Assembly: GCA_964556885.1 (NCBI GenBank)
Contig: CAZKYP010000182.1
Coordinates: 1 to 6,491, forward strand
Reading direction: 5' to 3'
DNA from: CAZKYP01 sp964556885
GTDB taxonomy: Bacteria; Planctomycetota; Phycisphaerae; Sedimentisphaerales; Anaerobacaceae
Length of the DNA stretch: 6,491 nucleotides
The translations under genes and the position numbers were made by a program. Positions 5,284 through 6,491 of this stretch are shown in pieces (positions within the stretch are counted from its first letter, which is position 1; each line of letters starts with the position of its first letter). The notes under the pieces were generated by a model. That model did no database searches, was not told the origin of the DNA, and saw only the letters and a list, made by a program, of their open reading frames with translations.

Positions 5284-6491
5284 ATGAAATTCGAACGCCA
5301 AATCCTGGTCCGGTCGCTGGCGGGCGGACTTGTTGCCTGCCTGTTCGCGATATGGCTGATTTGGACCAGTCCCGAAAGGTTCGATTCGCGACAGGCACGG
5401 GTGATATTAACGGTAATTCTGCTGCTGTTGTGGCTCGGTTTTACATTCGGTCTGCGAGGCAGGGTTGTATACCAGTTGCGAACATTATCGAACATGCTCG
5501 AAGCCTTGCGGGAGGGCGATTACTCGCTGCGGATTCGCGGGGCCGACCCTGAAGATGCGATGGGCGAGCTGGTTTACGAGATCAACGCGCTAACGCGGTC
5601 ATTGCAGGAGCAGCGGTTCGGAGCGGTTGAAGCGACGGCACTTCTGCGAAAAACTCTGGCGCAAATCGAAGTTGCCATGTTCGGCTTCGACCAGGAAGGG
5701 CGGTTGTGCCTTGTCAATGACAGCGGCCAACAGGTCCTGGGTGGCAGCGAAAAGGAAATACTCGGGCGAAAAGCGAAGAACCTCGGTCTTGCGGCCTGCC
5801 TGGACGGAAACACGCCGCGGGTGGTCGATTTGGCACTGCCGGTCGGCCTGCGACGCTGGGAGCTGCGGCGGACGACCTATCGCGAAAAAGGCGTCTCGCA
5901 CCAGCTTATATTCCTGTCCGACCTGACACGAACGCTGCACGAGGAAGAGCGCCTGGCGTGGAAACGGCTCATACAGATTATGCGTCACGAGATTAATAAC
6001 TCGCTGACGCCCATCCAGTCGGTGGCCCATACGCTGCAGGACAGAGTCAGTAAGGAGCTCCAAACAAGCCAATGGCAGCCGGATGTGCTGGAAGGGCTGG
6101 AGATTATCGCGGCCCGTTCCGATGAGCTCGGCCGCTTTATCGAATCGTACTCGAAACTAACTCGCCTGCCGGAGCCTGTCTTCGGTAAAGTAAATGTGCG
6201 CCCGTGGATTCAGCATGTGGCCGCTCTGGAAACGCGGGTGACTGTCACCGTGCAGGCCGGGCCGGATGTCACCATCGACGCCGACCGCGGCCAGCTCGAA
6301 CAGCTACTTATCAACCTGATTGCCAATGCGGTTGAGGCCAACCTCGAGGCTTCGCCGGATGACCACGGCCGAGTCGCGGTCGGCTGGCGGATTGAAGGGC
6401 GGCAGTTGCAGGTCTGGGTCGACGACGAGGGGCCGGGGCTGGACGAGACGAGGGACGTCTTCGTGCCGTTTTTCACGACCAAGGTCAAAGG
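5284..6491 (+). CDS. NtrY-like membrane sensor histidine kinase, cut by the right edge
   Basis: This frame was translated directly and is open for 402 codons to the window end; the 3' end is missing. Two hydrophobic segments (about 10-28 and 39-57) anchor it in the inner membrane with only about ten residues between them, so there is little periplasmic sensing surface. A HAMP-like region (about 58-110) and a PAS-like domain (about 115-215, FGFDQEGRLCLVNDSGQQVLG) follow, suggesting cytoplasmic sensing. The HisKA box is IMRHEINNSLTPIQS with phospho-acceptor His235. The ATP-binding domain shows the N box NLIANAVEAN (Asn348), the G1 box DDEGPGL (Asp381), and the F box VFVPFFTTKVK just before the edge, where the GxGLGL box should follow. 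Its ATG starts one base after the response regulator TAA; the nearest GGAG is about 19 nt upstream, so translation is probably coupled. It is the cognate partner of the regulator. Confidence 0.93.
   Translation, partial: MKFERQILVRSLAGGLVACLFAIWLIWTSPERFDSRQARVILTVILLLLWLGFTFGLRGRVVYQLRTLSNMLEALREGDYSLRIRGADPEDAMGELVYEINALTRSLQEQRFGAVEATALLRKTLAQIEVAMFGFDQEGRLCLVNDSGQQVLGGSEKEILGRKAKNLGLAACLDGNTPRVVDLALPVGLRRWELRRTTYREKGVSHQLIFLSDLTRTLHEEERLAWKRLIQIMRHEINNSLTPIQSVAHTLQDRVSKELQTSQWQPDVLEGLEIIAARSDELGRFIESYSKLTRLPEPVFGKVNVRPWIQHVAALETRVTVTVQAGPDVTIDADRGQLEQLLINLIANAVEANLEASPDDHGRVAVGWRIEGRQLQVWVDDEGPGLDETRDVFVPFFTTKVK

Noticed and set aside
4091..5495. Long minus-strand frames (205, 139, 216 and 118 codons) opposite the response regulator and the kinase start
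   Set aside because: They mirror the GC-rich codon structure of the regulator and kinase genes; their products are low in recognisable motifs.
5574..6488. Minus- and + strand frames across the right end
   Set aside because: They are shadows of the histidine kinase, whose H, N, G1 and F boxes are read in order in the + frame starting at 5284.

Overview
The window is a stretch of bacterial chromosome of moderate G+C. No mobile element, CRISPR array, tRNA or rRNA was seen. It holds seven genes: a 3' gene fragment, four complete genes with clear family signatures, a σ54-type response regulator, and a histidine kinase cut by the right edge. The taxon cannot be fixed from sequence alone. A Gram-negative-type bacterium is likely, because there is an NtrC-type regulator with an NtrY-like kinase and a non-hydrolysing UDP-GlcNAc 2-epimerase. 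The NtrC subtype (a receiver with a DMN...SG insert and GAFTDA in place of GAFTGA) and the overall mix would suit Planctomycetota or a related lineage, but that is a guess.

Layout. (1) Positions 1-170 are the C-terminal end of a + strand gene, perhaps a low-molecular-weight phosphatase. It is followed after 34 nt by wecB (205-1308), the epimerase that makes UDP-ManNAc for surface polysaccharides. (2) Positions 1309-1671 are non-coding. The first part is dense in predicted hairpins and ends in a strong + strand intrinsic terminator (1442-1476). The rest is AT-rich with no recognisable gene. (3) On the minus strand, reading from 3685 down to 1672, is a probable three-gene operon: a PPC/DUF296-domain protein, a small LsrG-like protein of the antibiotic-biosynthesis-monooxygenase (ABM) fold, and an iron-type alcohol dehydrogenase with altered metal-ligand positions. 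(4) A divergent intergenic region of about 200 nt holds a perfect 9-bp-arm palindrome and a second, GC-rich inverted repeat. (5) On the + strand is a two-component pair: a receiver-AAA+-Fis response regulator (3903-5282), then one base later a membrane-anchored HAMP-PAS-HisKA-HATPase kinase (5284 to the window edge).

How they may work together. wecB, with whatever lies upstream, closes one transcription unit at the terminator. The DUF296/LsrG-like/alcohol dehydrogenase set looks like a small catabolic or detoxification module for a carbonyl compound. The divergently transcribed two-component system is a natural candidate to control it, possibly through the palindrome in the shared promoter region; this is inference from arrangement only. 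By eye the two-component genes are clearly richer in G+C than wecB (for example about 40 of 60 bases on one sampled line against 28 of 60). This may reflect different histories or different constraints.
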